Below are positions 18,963 to 27,449 of a stretch of 64,000 bases of DNA, piece by piece. Under the pieces are notes generated by a model. That model was not told where the DNA came from. It did no database searches and worked only from the letters and a program-made list of their open reading frames with translations. The translations under genes were made by a program, and so were the position numbers. Each line of letters opens with the position of its first letter. The first letter of the stretch is position 1. Origin of the DNA: Lysobacter enzymogenes (lineage in GTDB: Bacteria; Pseudomonadota; Gammaproteobacteria; Xanthomonadales; Xanthomonadaceae); NCBI RefSeq assembly GCF_017355525.1, contig NZ_CP067395.1:1364001-1428000 (forward strand). The letters are read 5' to 3'.

Positions 18963-19062
18963 GATTGGGGATTGGAGATTCGGGATTCGCCAAAAGCGAA
19001 CACGAATCTCCGCCCTTTCATCCCGAATCCCTAATCCCGAATCCCGCTTTCGGAGTAAACAC
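18963..19062. repeat. GGGATTCGGGATT-type inverted repeat in the fad intergenic gap
   Basis: The 100-bp gap holds GATTGGGGATTGGAGATTCG near 18963 and the inverse CCCGAATCCCTAATCCCGAA near 19021-19043, so the transcript can fold into a long imperfect stem. Related GATTCGGGATTC repeats are frequent between genes in Xanthomonadaceae. It may tune expression of the downstream thiolase. Confidence 0.65.
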
Positions 19063-20265
19063 ATGAAACAGATCCAAGACGCCTACATCGTCGCCGCCAC
19101 CCGCACCCCGGTCGGCAAGGCTCCGCGCGGCGTGTTCCGCAACACCCGTCCCGACGACATGCTCGCCCACGTGCTCAAGGCCGTGGTCGCGCAGGCTCCG
19201 GGCATCGACCTGGGCCGCATCGACGACGCGATCATTGGCTGCGCCATGCCCGAGGGCGAGCAAGGCATGAACGTGGCGCGCATCGGCGTGCTGCTGGCCG
19301 GCCTGCCCGACACCGTCGCCGCGCAGACCATCAACCGCTTCTGCTCGTCCGGCCTGCAGGCCGTGGCGCTGGCGGCCAACGAAATCCGTCTCGGCAACGC
19401 CGACCTGATCCTGGCCGGCGGCACCGAGTCGATGTCGATGGTGCCGATGATGGGCAACAAGGTCGCGCTGTCGCCGTCGGTGTTCAAGGACGACCACGTC
19501 GCCATCGCCTACGGCATGGGCATCACCGCCGAGAAGGTCGCCGAGGAATGGAAGGTCTCGCGCGAGGAGCAGGATGCGTTCGCCGCGGCGTCGCACCAAA
19601 AGGCGCTGGCCGCGCAGGCCGCCGGCGAGTTCCGCGCCGAGATCACCCCGTACGACGTGATCTCGCACGTGCCGGACCTGTCGTCCAACGCGATCAAGCT
19701 GCGCCAGCTCAAGGTCGAGAACGACGAAGGCCCGCGCGCCGACACCTCGGCCGAGGGCCTGGCCAAGCTCAAGCCGGTGTTCCGCAACGGCCAGTTCGGC
19801 GGCACCGTCACCGCCGGCAACAGCTCGCAGATGAGCGACGGCGCCGGCGCGGTGCTGCTGGCCTCGGCGCAGGCGATCAAGGACTACGGCCTGACTCCGC
19901 TGGCGCGCTTCGTCAGCTTCTCGGTCGCCGGCGTGCGACCCGAAGTGATGGGCATCGGCCCGATCGCCGCGATTCCGAAGGCGCTCAAGCAGGCCGGCCT
20001 GACCAAGGACCAGCTGGACTGGATCGAACTCAACGAAGCCTTCGCCGCGCAGGCGCTGGCGGTGATCCGCGACAGCGGACTCGACCCGTCCAAGGTCAAC
20101 CCGCTCGGCGGCGCGATCGCGCTGGGCCACCCGCTCGGCGCCACCGGCGCGATCCGCACCGCGACGATCGTGCACGGCCTGCAGCGCCGCAAGCAGAAGT
20201 ACGGCATGGTGACGATGTGCATCGGCACCGGCATGGGCGCGGCGGGGATTTTCGAAGCGCTGTAA
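19063..20265 (+). CDS. fadA: Acetyl-CoA C-acyltransferase (3-ketoacyl-CoA thiolase, FadA-type)
   Basis: The thiolase cleaves 3-ketoacyl-CoA, the last step of beta-oxidation. The 400-residue protein has all thiolase signatures: catalytic Cys94 in INRFCSSGLQAVALAANEI, NEAFAAQALAVI, the His motif NPLGGAIALGHPLGATGA near residue 350, and the second catalytic Cys in MVTMCIGTGMGAAG near 384. The ATG has a GGAG ribosome site. It closes the regulator-fadN-fadA unit and is followed 21 bp later by a strong terminator. No acyl-CoA dehydrogenase follows. Confidence 0.96.
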   Translation: MKQIQDAYIVAATRTPVGKAPRGVFRNTRPDDMLAHVLKAVVAQAPGIDLGRIDDAIIGCAMPEGEQGMNVARIGVLLAGLPDTVAAQTINRFCSSGLQAVALAANEIRLGNADLILAGGTESMSMVPMMGNKVALSPSVFKDDHVAIAYGMGITAEKVAEEWKVSREEQDAFAAASHQKALAAQAAGEFRAEITPYDVISHVPDLSSNAIKLRQLKVENDEGPRADTSAEGLAKLKPVFRNGQFGGTVTAGNSSQMSDGAGAVLLASAQAIKDYGLTPLARFVSFSVAGVRPEVMGIGPIAAIPKALKQAGLTKDQLDWIELNEAFAAQALAVIRDSGLDPSKVNPLGGAIALGHPLGATGAIRTATIVHGLQRRKQKYGMVTMCIGTGMGAAGIFEAL

Positions 20266-20286
20266 GCGCCAGCGGCTTCGGACACG

Positions 20287-20316
20287 AAAAACCCCGGGAT
20301 TTCCCGGGGTTTTTTG
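20287..20316 (+). terminator. Rho-independent terminator after fadA
   Basis: AAAACCCCGGG-ATTT-CCCGGGGTTTTTT, a perfect stem with a T-run, directly behind the thiolase gene. The A-run on the other side would let it work in both directions. Confidence 0.92.
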
Positions 20317-20332
20317 TTGCCTCGATGGCTAC

Positions 20333-20485
20333 CTGTAGGAGCGGCGCGAGCCGCGACCGCGCCAACGCAACGACGACGAAAACCGCGGCACAGCGAAAGA
20401 GCCGCCGCCGCTGAGAAAAACGAAAGCGCAGGAAACCTTCGTCGTGATTGCGTCGGCGCGGTCGCAGCTCGCGCCGCTCCTACAG
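20333..20485. repeat. Inverted pair of REP palindromes
   Basis: TGTAGGAGCGGCGCGAGCCG begins at 20334 (element 20333-20362) and an inverted copy with one change lies at 20456-20485, about 90 bp apart. Same family as at 1245, 21065 and 43398. The rest of this 360-bp gene-free gap holds only the two flanking terminators. Confidence 0.8.
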
Positions 20486-20497
20486 GAGCAAGCAAAG

Positions 20498-20533
20498 AAA
20501 AACCCCGGCGTCGTGCTAGGCCGCGCACCGGGG
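20498..20533 (-). terminator. Rho-independent terminator after the small secreted-protein gene
   Basis: On the minus strand, CCCCGG (20533-20528) pairs with CCGGGG (20508-20503), followed by TTTTTC. It lies about 93 nt past the stop of the gene at 20626-20940. Confidence 0.65.
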
Positions 20534-20625
20534 CCGCGCGACGCCACCCACAAGACAGGCGCGCGCGAACGACGAAACGGGAACGGCGCGGCCGCCGGTT
20601 CACGGCGGCCGCGCGGCGACGCGGG

Positions 20626-20940
20626 TTACTTCGGGCAGGCGGTGAACTTGCCCTTGGCGTCGCGGCAGTGCTTGCTGTCGGCCTTCTTGGTGGCGCAGGC
20701 GATGAACTTGCCCTTGGCGTCGCGGCAACGTTCGGTCGCGGCCTTGGCCGGAGCGGTCTTGGCCGGAGCCGCGGCGGCGGCCGGCGCCGGGGTCGCGGCC
20801 GGCTTGGCGGCAGGCATCGTGGCCGCGGGCTTGGCCGCCGGGGTCGGTTGCGCGGCGGGCGCCGGCTGCGGCGCGGCGAACGCGCCCAGGCTCAGCGACA
20901 GCAGGACGGAAGCGAGCGAAACGGCGAGCGTGCGGCGCAT
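20626..20940 (-). CDS. Small secreted protein with duplicated CRDAKGKF motif
   Basis: A 104-residue protein that I do not recognise as a named family. It has a clear signal peptide (MRRTLAVSLASVLLSLSLGAFA) and a middle of about 45 residues of Ala/Pro/Lys repeats. The C-terminus holds two near-identical blocks, CRDAKGKFIAC and CRDAKGKFTAC, separated by about 10 residues. Each block has a Cys-x8-Cys pair, so two small disulfide loops are likely in the periplasm. The first block ends ATKKADSKH and the second ends at the C-terminus with PK. The ATG at 20940 fits; flanking REP elements and its own terminator suggest a single-gene unit. Function unknown. Confidence 0.7.
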   Translation of the reverse strand: MRRTLAVSLASVLLSLSLGAFAAPQPAPAAQPTPAAKPAATMPAAKPAATPAPAAAAAPAKTAPAKAATERCRDAKGKFIACATKKADSKHCRDAKGKFTACPK

Positions 20941-21064
20941 GGCGAGTCTCCCTGAAAGACGACCCGAATGTGGATCGCAGGGCGATGCTAGCGCCGCTGT
21001 GTGCGGCGGGATGTGTTTGGGGGATTAAATTTACTTAATGAAGCGGCGTCGTTTGTGCGGTTTC

Positions 21065-21147
21065 GCGGTCGCGGCTCGCGCCGCTCCTACAGGGGTGGCC
21101 GTGGCCACGCCCCCGACTGTAGGAGCGGCGCGAGCCGCGACCGCGAA
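21065..21147. repeat. Closely spaced inverted REP pair
   Basis: GCGGTCGCGGCTCGCGCCGC begins the first copy (21065-21092) and the inverse begins at 21117, with only about 25 bp between. The pair can form one long cruciform or RNA stem in the 275-bp gap between the small secreted-protein gene and csaA. A GTGGCCGTGGCCAC palindrome lies in the loop. Confidence 0.8.
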
Positions 21148-21215
21148 ACCGCAACCACGTCGCAATTACGCCCACCCGCGCGGCCGCAGGCCTGACGCCC
21201 CGAGAACCACCGGCC

Positions 21216-21581
21216 TCAAGCCAACCGCGTCCCGTTCGGCACCGGCCGCTCCACCGCGGTGATCACCACGCCCTCGTCGGTGTGAAACCCGGTCAGCAGA
21301 AACTCCGACACGAACGGCCCGATCTGCTTCGGCGGAAAATTCACCACCCCGACGATCTGCCGGCCGACCAGATCTTCGGCCGCGTACAAATGCCGGATCT
21401 GCGCGCTGGTCTTGCGCACCCCGTACGGCCCGAAGTCGACCCACAGCTTCCACGCCGGCTTGCGCGCCTGCGGGAACTCCTCGACCTGGGTCACGGTGCC
21501 GGCGCAGATCACCACCTTCTCGAAATCGCCCCAACTGATCGGCTCGTGCGCCGGTGCGGCGGCGTGTTCGTTCTCGCTCAT
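21216..21581 (-). CDS. csaA: CsaA-type tRNA-binding-domain protein
   Basis: CsaA is a small dimeric protein with an EMAP-II/Trbp111-like OB fold, described as an export-related chaperone in Bacillus and able to bind tRNA. The 121-residue product shows [60 protein letters not shown] and the end [11 protein letters not shown], all matching CsaA closely. An N-terminal acidic/Ala-rich stretch of about 12 residues is added. Its ATG overlaps the stop of the upstream oxidoreductase as ATGA, so the two are coupled. Confidence 0.92.
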   Translation of the reverse strand: MSENEHAAAPAHEPISWGDFEKVVICAGTVTQVEEFPQARKPAWKLWVDFGPYGVRKTSAQIRHLYAAEDLVGRQIVGVVNFPPKQIGPFVSEFLLTGFHTDEGVVITAVERPVPNGTRLA

Positions 21582-22873
21582 CGATCGCGTCTCTCGCTGT
21601 TGTCCTTGAACCAATCCTTGAACTGCGCCCAGGCGTAGCTGACTTGCGCCGCCGCCAGCCCGGCCGGCTTGAACGCGGAGACCAGGCCGTAGCCGGACAG
21701 CTCGCGCCAGCCTTCGTCGCCTTCGGCGATGGCCTTGGCCAGCAACTCGCCGGCGAAGGTCGTCGGCGCGACGCCGTGGCCGCCGAAGGCCTGGGCCAGC
21801 CACAGCCCGTCATCGACCCGGCCGATCTGCGGCATCTGATGGCGCGCATAACTCATCAGCCCCGACCAGGCGTAGTCGATGCGCGCGCCGGCCAGTTGTG
21901 GGAACACCCGCAGCAGATCGCGGTACAGCACCCGCTGCACCTGCCGCGGCGAGCGGTCGCGCACCGAGATGCGCCCGCCCCACAGCAGCCGGCCGTCGTT
22001 GAGCGGGCGATAGTAGTCGAAGGCGAAACGGCTGTCGTAGACCGCGGCGCGGGTTTGCAGCGCGTGTTCGAGCCGCTCGCCGAGCGGCTGCGTGACCATC
22101 ACGTAAGTCGCGATCGGCATCACCGCGGCGTCGACTTCGCGCCGCAATCCGGCCAAGTAGCCGCCGCAGGCCAGCACCACCTGTTCGGCGCGCACCTCGC
22201 CGCGCGCGCTGCGCACGCGCCAGCCCGCGCCGTCGCGCTCCAGCGCCAGCGCCGGCGAGCCCTCGTGCACGCGCACGCCGAGCGCCTGCGCCTGCGCGGC
22301 GAGGCCCTGCGCGTATTTGAGCGGATGGAAGTGGAAGGCCTGCGGTTCGAACAAGGCGTCGTGGTAGCGCGCGCTGCGCACGCGCTCGCGCAGGCGCTCG
22401 CGCGGCCACCATTGCCAGTCCACGCCGAAGTGCTCGGCCAGCAGACGTTGCCGCGAACGCAGCACCTCAGGGTCGCGGAACCAGTTGGCCCAGATGATCC
22501 CGGCCTCGGTGGCGTCGCAGTCGATGCCGTAGCGGCGGATGCGCGCGCGGATCAGTTCGACCGCGTCGAGCGTGCCGCGATACAGCGCCTTGGCCCGCGC
22601 CGGCCCGAGCTCGCGCAACAGCGCGTCCTCGCCGCGCGAGAAGCCGCCGAACACGAACCCGCCGTTGCGCCCGGACGCGCCGTAGCCGATCCGTTCGGCC
22701 TCCAGCAGCACGACGTCGCCGACACCGCGCTCGGCCAGGCCGAGCGCGGCGTTGAGCCCGGCGAAGCCGCCGCCGATCACGCACACCCGCGCCCGCACCG
22801 GTTCCTCCAGCGCCGGCCAATGGCGGTCGGCAGCGAGGCTGGCGCGGTAGTAATGATCGGCGAGTGTGGACAT
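21578..22873 (-). CDS. FAD-dependent oxidoreductase (PuuB/DadA-like amine oxidase)
   Basis: A 431-residue flavoenzyme of the DAO family. The N-terminal FAD-binding motif [21 protein letters not shown] is at about residues 30-50, followed by [17 protein letters not shown], the pattern seen in gamma-glutamylputrescine oxidases and related enzymes. The middle has [16 protein letters not shown] and the end [22 protein letters not shown]. Substrate is unproven; oxidation of a gamma-glutamyl amine or secondary amine is most likely. aguAB 11 kb away make putrescine, which fits but is not evidence. It is divergent from the membrane protein gene at 22957 and coupled to csaA. Confidence 0.85.
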   Translation of the reverse strand: MSTLADHYYRASLAADRHWPALEEPVRARVCVIGGGFAGLNAALGLAERGVGDVVLLEAERIGYGASGRNGGFVFGGFSRGEDALLRELGPARAKALYRGTLDAVELIRARIRRYGIDCDATEAGIIWANWFRDPEVLRSRQRLLAEHFGVDWQWWPRERLRERVRSARYHDALFEPQAFHFHPLKYAQGLAAQAQALGVRVHEGSPALALERDGAGWRVRSARGEVRAEQVVLACGGYLAGLRREVDAAVMPIATYVMVTQPLGERLEHALQTRAAVYDSRFAFDYYRPLNDGRLLWGGRISVRDRSPRQVQRVLYRDLLRVFPQLAGARIDYAWSGLMSYARHQMPQIGRVDDGLWLAQAFGGHGVAPTTFAGELLAKAIAEGDEGWRELSGYGLVSAFKPAGLAAAQVSYAWAQFKDWFKDNSERRDR

Positions 22874-22956
22874 GGACGGTCGACGGCGCTTTGATGGCGG
22901 CGGACGGGCGGCCTGCGGACAGCGGTGCGCCGTCGCCCGAACGGAAGGGGAATGCG

Positions 22957-23394
22957 ATGCAGCCGATGGAAATCCACCGCGCCGACCTAGCCTACCGCAG
23001 ACGCAGCCTGCGGCTGCTGCTGGCGATCGCCGTCGGCTGCGCGTTCGCGCTGTGGCAGTTGCACGGCTGGCTGCAAACCGTGCAGACCTACATCGCCGGC
23101 GCCGATGCGGCGCAAGCGCGGCGCTGGCTGCGCTACGCGCTGGCCGGACTGGCGCTGGCGCCGGTGGCGCCGCTGTGGCTGTGGGGCCGCGGCCTGCGCC
23201 GGCTCGGCGCCGCCGCATCCGCGCAACGGCGCTTCCCGCCGCGCGACTGGAAAACCTGGCGCGACGTGCGCGTGCTGCGCGATGCCGCCGCCGCGGCGTG
23301 GGCGGCGCGCAGCGAGCGCCTGGGCCGCGTCGCCCAGTACGCCGCGCTGGCTTGCGTGGCGGCGGCGCTGGCGGTGTGCTGGCGGCTGGCCTGA
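22957..23394 (+). CDS. Small inner-membrane protein, function unknown
   Basis: A 145-residue protein that I do not recognise. It has a short polar N-terminus, a transmembrane helix at about residues 17-40 (LRLLLAIAVGCAFALWQL), a second at about 60-80 (LAGLALAPVAPLWLWG), and a final one at about 125-143 (AALACVAAALAVCWRLA), with an Arg-rich cytoplasmic stretch between (RFPPRDWKTWRDVRVLRD). The ATG at 22957 has a strong GGAAGGGGA ribosome site. It stands alone, divergent from the flavoenzyme and convergent with galU. Confidence 0.75.
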   Translation: MQPMEIHRADLAYRRRSLRLLLAIAVGCAFALWQLHGWLQTVQTYIAGADAAQARRWLRYALAGLALAPVAPLWLWGRGLRRLGAAASAQRRFPPRDWKTWRDVRVLRDAAAAAWAARSERLGRVAQYAALACVAAALAVCWRLA

Positions 23395-23535
23395 GCGCCC
23401 TGCCCCTTCGCTCAGCGCTGACGCGCGCTCAGCACCGGACTCCTGGCCCTCTCGCTGTCGTCGCTTCGCTCTTGCCGCTCCGCCCTCGCCCGCTCGCGCA
23501 CGACCTCACGCGCGCATCGACGCGGGCGCGAAACG

Positions 23536-23569
23536 AAAAAAGCCGCCGATCCTCGCGGACGGCGGCTTT
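23536..23569 (-). terminator. Rho-independent terminator after galU
   Basis: On the minus strand AAAGCCGCC pairs with GGCGGCTTT around a 13-nt loop and ends in TTTTTT. It lies about 22 nt beyond the galU stop and closes the lapA-to-galU run. It also faces the end of the converging membrane-protein gene. Confidence 0.9.
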
Positions 23570-23590
23570 GGTCGGTGCGCAGCGACCGAC

Positions 23591-24493
23591 TCAGGCCAGG
23601 TCTTCGACGCCGAGCTCGTTGAGCGCGTTCTGCATCATCTGCCGCGCCGAGTCGCTGAGCTTCTCGTGGTCGAGCGCGTAGCGGATGGTCGCCTCGATCA
23701 GGCCGATATGGGTGCCGCAGTCGAAGCGCGTGCCCTGGAAGCGATAGGCGTTGACCGCCTCCTGCTGCAACAAGGTCGCGATCGCGTCGGTCAGCTGGAT
23801 CTCGCCGCCGGCGCCCGGCGTGGTGCTTTCCAGCAGCTCGAAGATGCGCGGATTGAGCACGTAGCGGCCGACCACGGCCAGATTGCTCGGCGCGACCTCG
23901 GGCTTGGGCTTCTCGACGATCGCGGTGATGCGGCCTTGGCGCGCGTCGAAGTTCGAGGTCGCGACGATGCCGTAGCTGCCGGTCTGCTCGCGCGGCACGT
24001 CCTGCACGGCGATGGTGCTGGCGCCGCTGGCCTCGGACGCGTCGGCCATCTGCTTGAGCGCGCCGGCGCCGCCGCGGTTCCAGATCAAATCGTCCGGCAG
24101 CAGCACGGCGAACGGCTCGTTGCCGATCACGTCCTTGGCGCACAGCACCGCATGGCCCAGGCCCAGCGCTTCGGCCTGGGTCACGAACACCGCGCGCACG
24201 CCGCGCGGCAGCACGTTGCGGATCAGTTCCAACTGCTCGGTCTTGCCCGAGCGTTCGAGCTTGTGCTCGAGCTCGTAGGCCTTGTCGAAATAATCGGCGA
24301 CCGCGTGCTTGTAGCGGTTGGTGATGAACACCAGGGTGTCGCAACCGGCCTCGACGGCCTCGTCGACCGCGTACTGGATCAGCGGCCGATCCACGATCGG
24401 CAGCATTTCCTTGGGGACGGTCTTGGTCGCGGGGAGGAACCGGGTGCCGAGGCCGGCGACGGGGAATACGGCCTTGCGGATGCGTGCAGCCAT
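23591..24493 (-). CDS. galU: UTP-glucose-1-phosphate uridylyltransferase
   Basis: GalU makes UDP-glucose for LPS, capsule and exopolysaccharide. The 300-residue protein has the nucleotidyltransferase start RKAVFPVAGLGTRFLPATK, then KEMLPIVDRPLIQYAVDEA, FAVLLPDDLIW with the metal-binding Asp, and the C-terminal GTRFDCGTHIGLIEATI. Length and motifs are standard. The ATG at 24493 overlaps the stop of the upstream dehydratase gene by one base (TGATG), so expression is coupled. A TTG immediately upstream is a less likely start. It is the last gene before a strong terminator. Confidence 0.96.
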   Translation of the reverse strand: MAARIRKAVFPVAGLGTRFLPATKTVPKEMLPIVDRPLIQYAVDEAVEAGCDTLVFITNRYKHAVADYFDKAYELEHKLERSGKTEQLELIRNVLPRGVRAVFVTQAEALGLGHAVLCAKDVIGNEPFAVLLPDDLIWNRGGAGALKQMADASEASGASTIAVQDVPREQTGSYGIVATSNFDARQGRITAIVEKPKPEVAPSNLAVVGRYVLNPRIFELLESTTPGAGGEIQLTDAIATLLQQEAVNAYRFQGTRFDCGTHIGLIEATIRYALDHEKLSDSARQMMQNALNELGVEDLA

Positions 24494-26403
24494 CAAATCT
24501 TCCTGGCGTTACGGGCGGGAAAGGCCACCACGGTAGCCGATTCCTTGTAATCCGGGTGTTCGCCGACCGGATGGAACTCCGGAACCGCGACGCGCAGCAA
24601 GGCGCCCAGGGCCTCGCGGTCGTAGCGGATCGAGGCCTCGCGCAGCTGCACCAGCGAGTGCTCCAGCGCGCTCATCGAGACCTCGCGCGGCTCGGCCTGC
24701 AGGATCTTGGGATGCACCGTCGGGCGGTAGCGCTCGTCGGCATGGAACAGGGTCTCGTGCAGCTTCTCGCCCGGGCGCAGGCCGGTGTAGACGATCGCCA
24801 CGTCGCGCCCCGGCTGCTTGCCGGCCAGGCGGATCATCTGCTCGGCCAGCAGCCGGATCGGCACCGGCTCGCCCATGTCGAGGGTGTAGATCGCCTCGTG
24901 GGTGCCGATCGCCGAGGCCTGCAGGATCAGCTGGCAGGCTTCCGGGATGGTCATGAAGAAGCGGGTCACTTCCGGGTCGGTCACGGTGACCGGGCCGCCG
25001 GCGCGGATCTGTTCGCGGAACAGCGGCACCACGCTGCCGGCCGAGTCGAGCACGTTGCCGAAGCGCACGGTGACGAAGCGGGTCTTGCGCTGGTCGGCCA
25101 GGGCCTGGCAGGTCATCTCGGCCAGGCGCTTGGTCGCGCCGAGCACGTTGACCGGGTCGACCGCCTTGTCGGTGGAGATCAGCACGAAGGTGCCGACCCC
25201 GGCCGCGCGGCAGGCGCGGGCCACGGTTTCGGTCGCCAGCACGTTGTTGCGCACCGCTTCGCGCAGCTGCGCTTCCAGCAGCGGCACCTGCTTGTAGGCG
25301 GCGGCGTGGAAGGCGGCGTCGGGTTCGGACAGCTTCAGCGCGTACTCGATGACCGCGCGGTCGCCGCAGTCGCCGAGGATCGGAATGAATTCGACGTCGG
25401 GGAAATCGCGGCGCAGCGCGGTCTCGCTGGTGACCAGGGCGAGCTCGTCGATTTCGATCAGGGCGATGCGGCTGGCGCCGTGGCGCGCGCACTGGCGCAC
25501 CAGTTCCGAGCCGATCGAGCCGCCGGCGCCGGTGACCAGCACCGAGCGTCCGCCGAGCCAGCCGCGGATCGCCTTCCAGTCCGGCAACACCGGCTTGCGG
25601 CCGAGCAGGTCCTCGATCGCGACTTCCTTGAGTTCGCCCGGCAGCGAGCGGCCTTCGAGCACGTCCTGCAGGCGCGGGACCATGCGGAACGGCAGGCCGG
25701 TGCGCTCGCAGGCGATGACGATGCGCTGCATCGCGTTGGCGTCGGCCGACGGCATCGCGATGACCAGCAGCTTGGCCGCGGTCTCGCGGGCGATGTCGGC
25801 GACGTCGTCGACCTTGCCGAGCACCGGCACGCCCTGGACCTTGCTGCCGCGCAGGCGCGCGGCGTCGTCGAGGAAACCGATCGGGTGGTAGGTGCCGAAG
25901 CGGCGCAGATCGCGCACCAGCGCTTCGCCGGCGCGGCCGGCGCCGAGGATCAGGATCCTCACCGACACCGCATTGGCGCTGTCGATGCGGCTGTCCTTCC
26001 ACGCCCGGTACAGCAGCCGCGGCGCGCCAAGCATACCCATCAGCACCAGCGGATACAGCACCAGCACGGTGCGCGGCACCTGATCGACGCGGTTGTAGAG
26101 GAACAGCCCGAGCACGATCGCGAACAGGCCGAGCATGCAGGCTTTGAAGATGTTCCAAAGATCGGGCACGCCGGCGAAACGCCACAGCCCGCGGTACAGG
26201 CCGACCTGCCAGAACACCAGGCCCTGCGCGGCGAGCACCAGGGCGATCTCGGTCGACCACAGCGGCAGCGGCGGCGGCTGCGCGATCACGCCGAAGCGCA
26301 GCTTGTGCAGCGCCTGCCAGACCAGCCAGACCATCGCGAGATCGTGCGCGACCACGGCCAACCGCGGCAGGCCGCTCTTGAGTCGATCGCGCAATGAGCT
26401 CAT
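24493..26403 (-). CDS. Membrane nucleotide-sugar 4,6-dehydratase (WbpM/PglF/CapD family)
   Basis: A 636-residue enzyme of the type that makes UDP-4-keto-6-deoxy sugars from UDP-GlcNAc for surface glycans. Four transmembrane helices fill residues about 12-130. A first Rossmann-like domain starts with RILILGAGRAGEALVRDL near 150; the catalytic SDR domain starts with SVLVTGAGGSIGSEL near 290. The active-site segment ISTDKAVDPVNVLGATK has Leu where classical SDRs have Tyr, as expected for this family, which often has Met there. The ATG at 26403 follows AGGCAGGA. It lies between the WecA-like transferase and galU, pointing to O-antigen or capsule synthesis. Confidence 0.92.
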   Translation of the reverse strand: MSSLRDRLKSGLPRLAVVAHDLAMVWLVWQALHKLRFGVIAQPPPLPLWSTEIALVLAAQGLVFWQVGLYRGLWRFAGVPDLWNIFKACMLGLFAIVLGLFLYNRVDQVPRTVLVLYPLVLMGMLGAPRLLYRAWKDSRIDSANAVSVRILILGAGRAGEALVRDLRRFGTYHPIGFLDDAARLRGSKVQGVPVLGKVDDVADIARETAAKLLVIAMPSADANAMQRIVIACERTGLPFRMVPRLQDVLEGRSLPGELKEVAIEDLLGRKPVLPDWKAIRGWLGGRSVLVTGAGGSIGSELVRQCARHGASRIALIEIDELALVTSETALRRDFPDVEFIPILGDCGDRAVIEYALKLSEPDAAFHAAAYKQVPLLEAQLREAVRNNVLATETVARACRAAGVGTFVLISTDKAVDPVNVLGATKRLAEMTCQALADQRKTRFVTVRFGNVLDSAGSVVPLFREQIRAGGPVTVTDPEVTRFFMTIPEACQLILQASAIGTHEAIYTLDMGEPVPIRLLAEQMIRLAGKQPGRDVAIVYTGLRPGEKLHETLFHADERYRPTVHPKILQAEPREVSMSALEHSLVQLREASIRYDREALGALLRVAVPEFHPVGEHPDYKESATVVAFPARNARKI

Positions 26404-26477
26404 TCCTGCCTCGCCTGTGAATCTTTGAGTTCGGTCGGTACGTTCGCCGATCGCAGATCCCGGGTACGCCAGGGTAC

Positions 26478-27446
26478 TTAGGACGCGGGCCGCTCGGTCC
26501 GCTGGATCAGCCACCACAAAAAAGCGGCGGATATATACCACCCGCCTCCCATACACAGCATGAAACCGATCCGGACTTCGGTCACAAGGTGCAGCGAGAC
26601 TAAAGACAGCGATGTGAAAATCGCATATGCGAGCGTGACCCGGACATGGCCCGCGCGGCGCGCCCAGACCTGGTACGCGTGCTGGGTGTGCGGGGTCCAC
26701 CAGCGCTCGCCGCGGCGCACCCGGCGCAGCAGGGTGAAGCTGGAATCGACCATGAATGCGGCCAGCGGGATCAGCAGCAGCGGCGCGTGCCAGACGTCCA
26801 GGCCGGTCGCGGCCAGGGCGCCGATGCCGGCCACGGCGTAGCCGATCGCGCCGCTGCCGACGTCGCCCATGAAGATCTTCGCGCGCGGGAAGTTGAACGG
26901 CAGGAACCCGGCGCAGGCCGCCGCCAGCGCCAGCGCCAGCCAACTCCAGACCGCGCCGCCGAACCAGGCCAGGGCCAACGCCACCAGCGCCGCCTGCGAG
27001 GCGGCCAGGCCGTTGATGCCGTCCATGAAGTTCCACACGTTGGTCAGCCCGACCGCGAACACGAACGCGGCCAGCCCCAACCACGGGTCGCCGCGCAGCA
27101 GCCAGATCGCCGCGCCGAGCAGCGCCGCGGCCAGCGCGTGCACGGCCAGGCGCAGCCACGGCGACAGCGGGCGGTGGTCGTCGACCCAGCCGATCGCCGC
27201 GATCAGGGTCAGCCCCAGCCCGAACGCCAGCGCCAGCGCGGCGTAGGCGGGAAACTTCAGCCCCAGCGAGGCGGTCGCCACCAGCAGCGCGATCACGATG
27301 GCGATGCCGCCGCCGCGCGGGGTCGCCACGCTATGGCTGCGGCGCTCGCCGGGCTGGTCGATCAGGCGGCTGCGCAGCGCATACAGCCGCGCCAGCCAGG
27401 TACCGGCCGCGGCCAGCGCGGCGTGCATGCCGATCCAGGCCCACAT
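26478..27446 (-). CDS. WecA/WbpL-like undecaprenyl-phosphate glycosyl-1-phosphate transferase
   Basis: A 322-residue polytopic membrane protein of the MraY/WecA family, which transfers a sugar-1-phosphate from a UDP-sugar to undecaprenyl phosphate to begin a surface polysaccharide. Key motifs are the Mg-binding pair in GWVDDHRPLSPW (Asp89, Asp90), LTNVWNFMDGINGLA (136-148) and FMGDVGSGAIG (about 192). About ten hydrophobic helices are present. The ATG at 27446 is 3 bp past the lapB stop, so the two are coupled. The last 160 bp are lower in G+C than their surroundings. The acceptor is presumably lipid-linked O-antigen, but the exact sugar cannot be read from sequence. Confidence 0.9.
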   Translation of the reverse strand: MWAWIGMHAALAAAGTWLARLYALRSRLIDQPGERRSHSVATPRGGGIAIVIALLVATASLGLKFPAYAALALAFGLGLTLIAAIGWVDDHRPLSPWLRLAVHALAAALLGAAIWLLRGDPWLGLAAFVFAVGLTNVWNFMDGINGLAASQAALVALALAWFGGAVWSWLALALAAACAGFLPFNFPRAKIFMGDVGSGAIGYAVAGIGALAATGLDVWHAPLLLIPLAAFMVDSSFTLLRRVRRGERWWTPHTQHAYQVWARRAGHVRVTLAYAIFTSLSLVSLHLVTEVRIGFMLCMGGGWYISAAFLWWLIQRTERPAS

Positions 27447-27449
27447 CGC

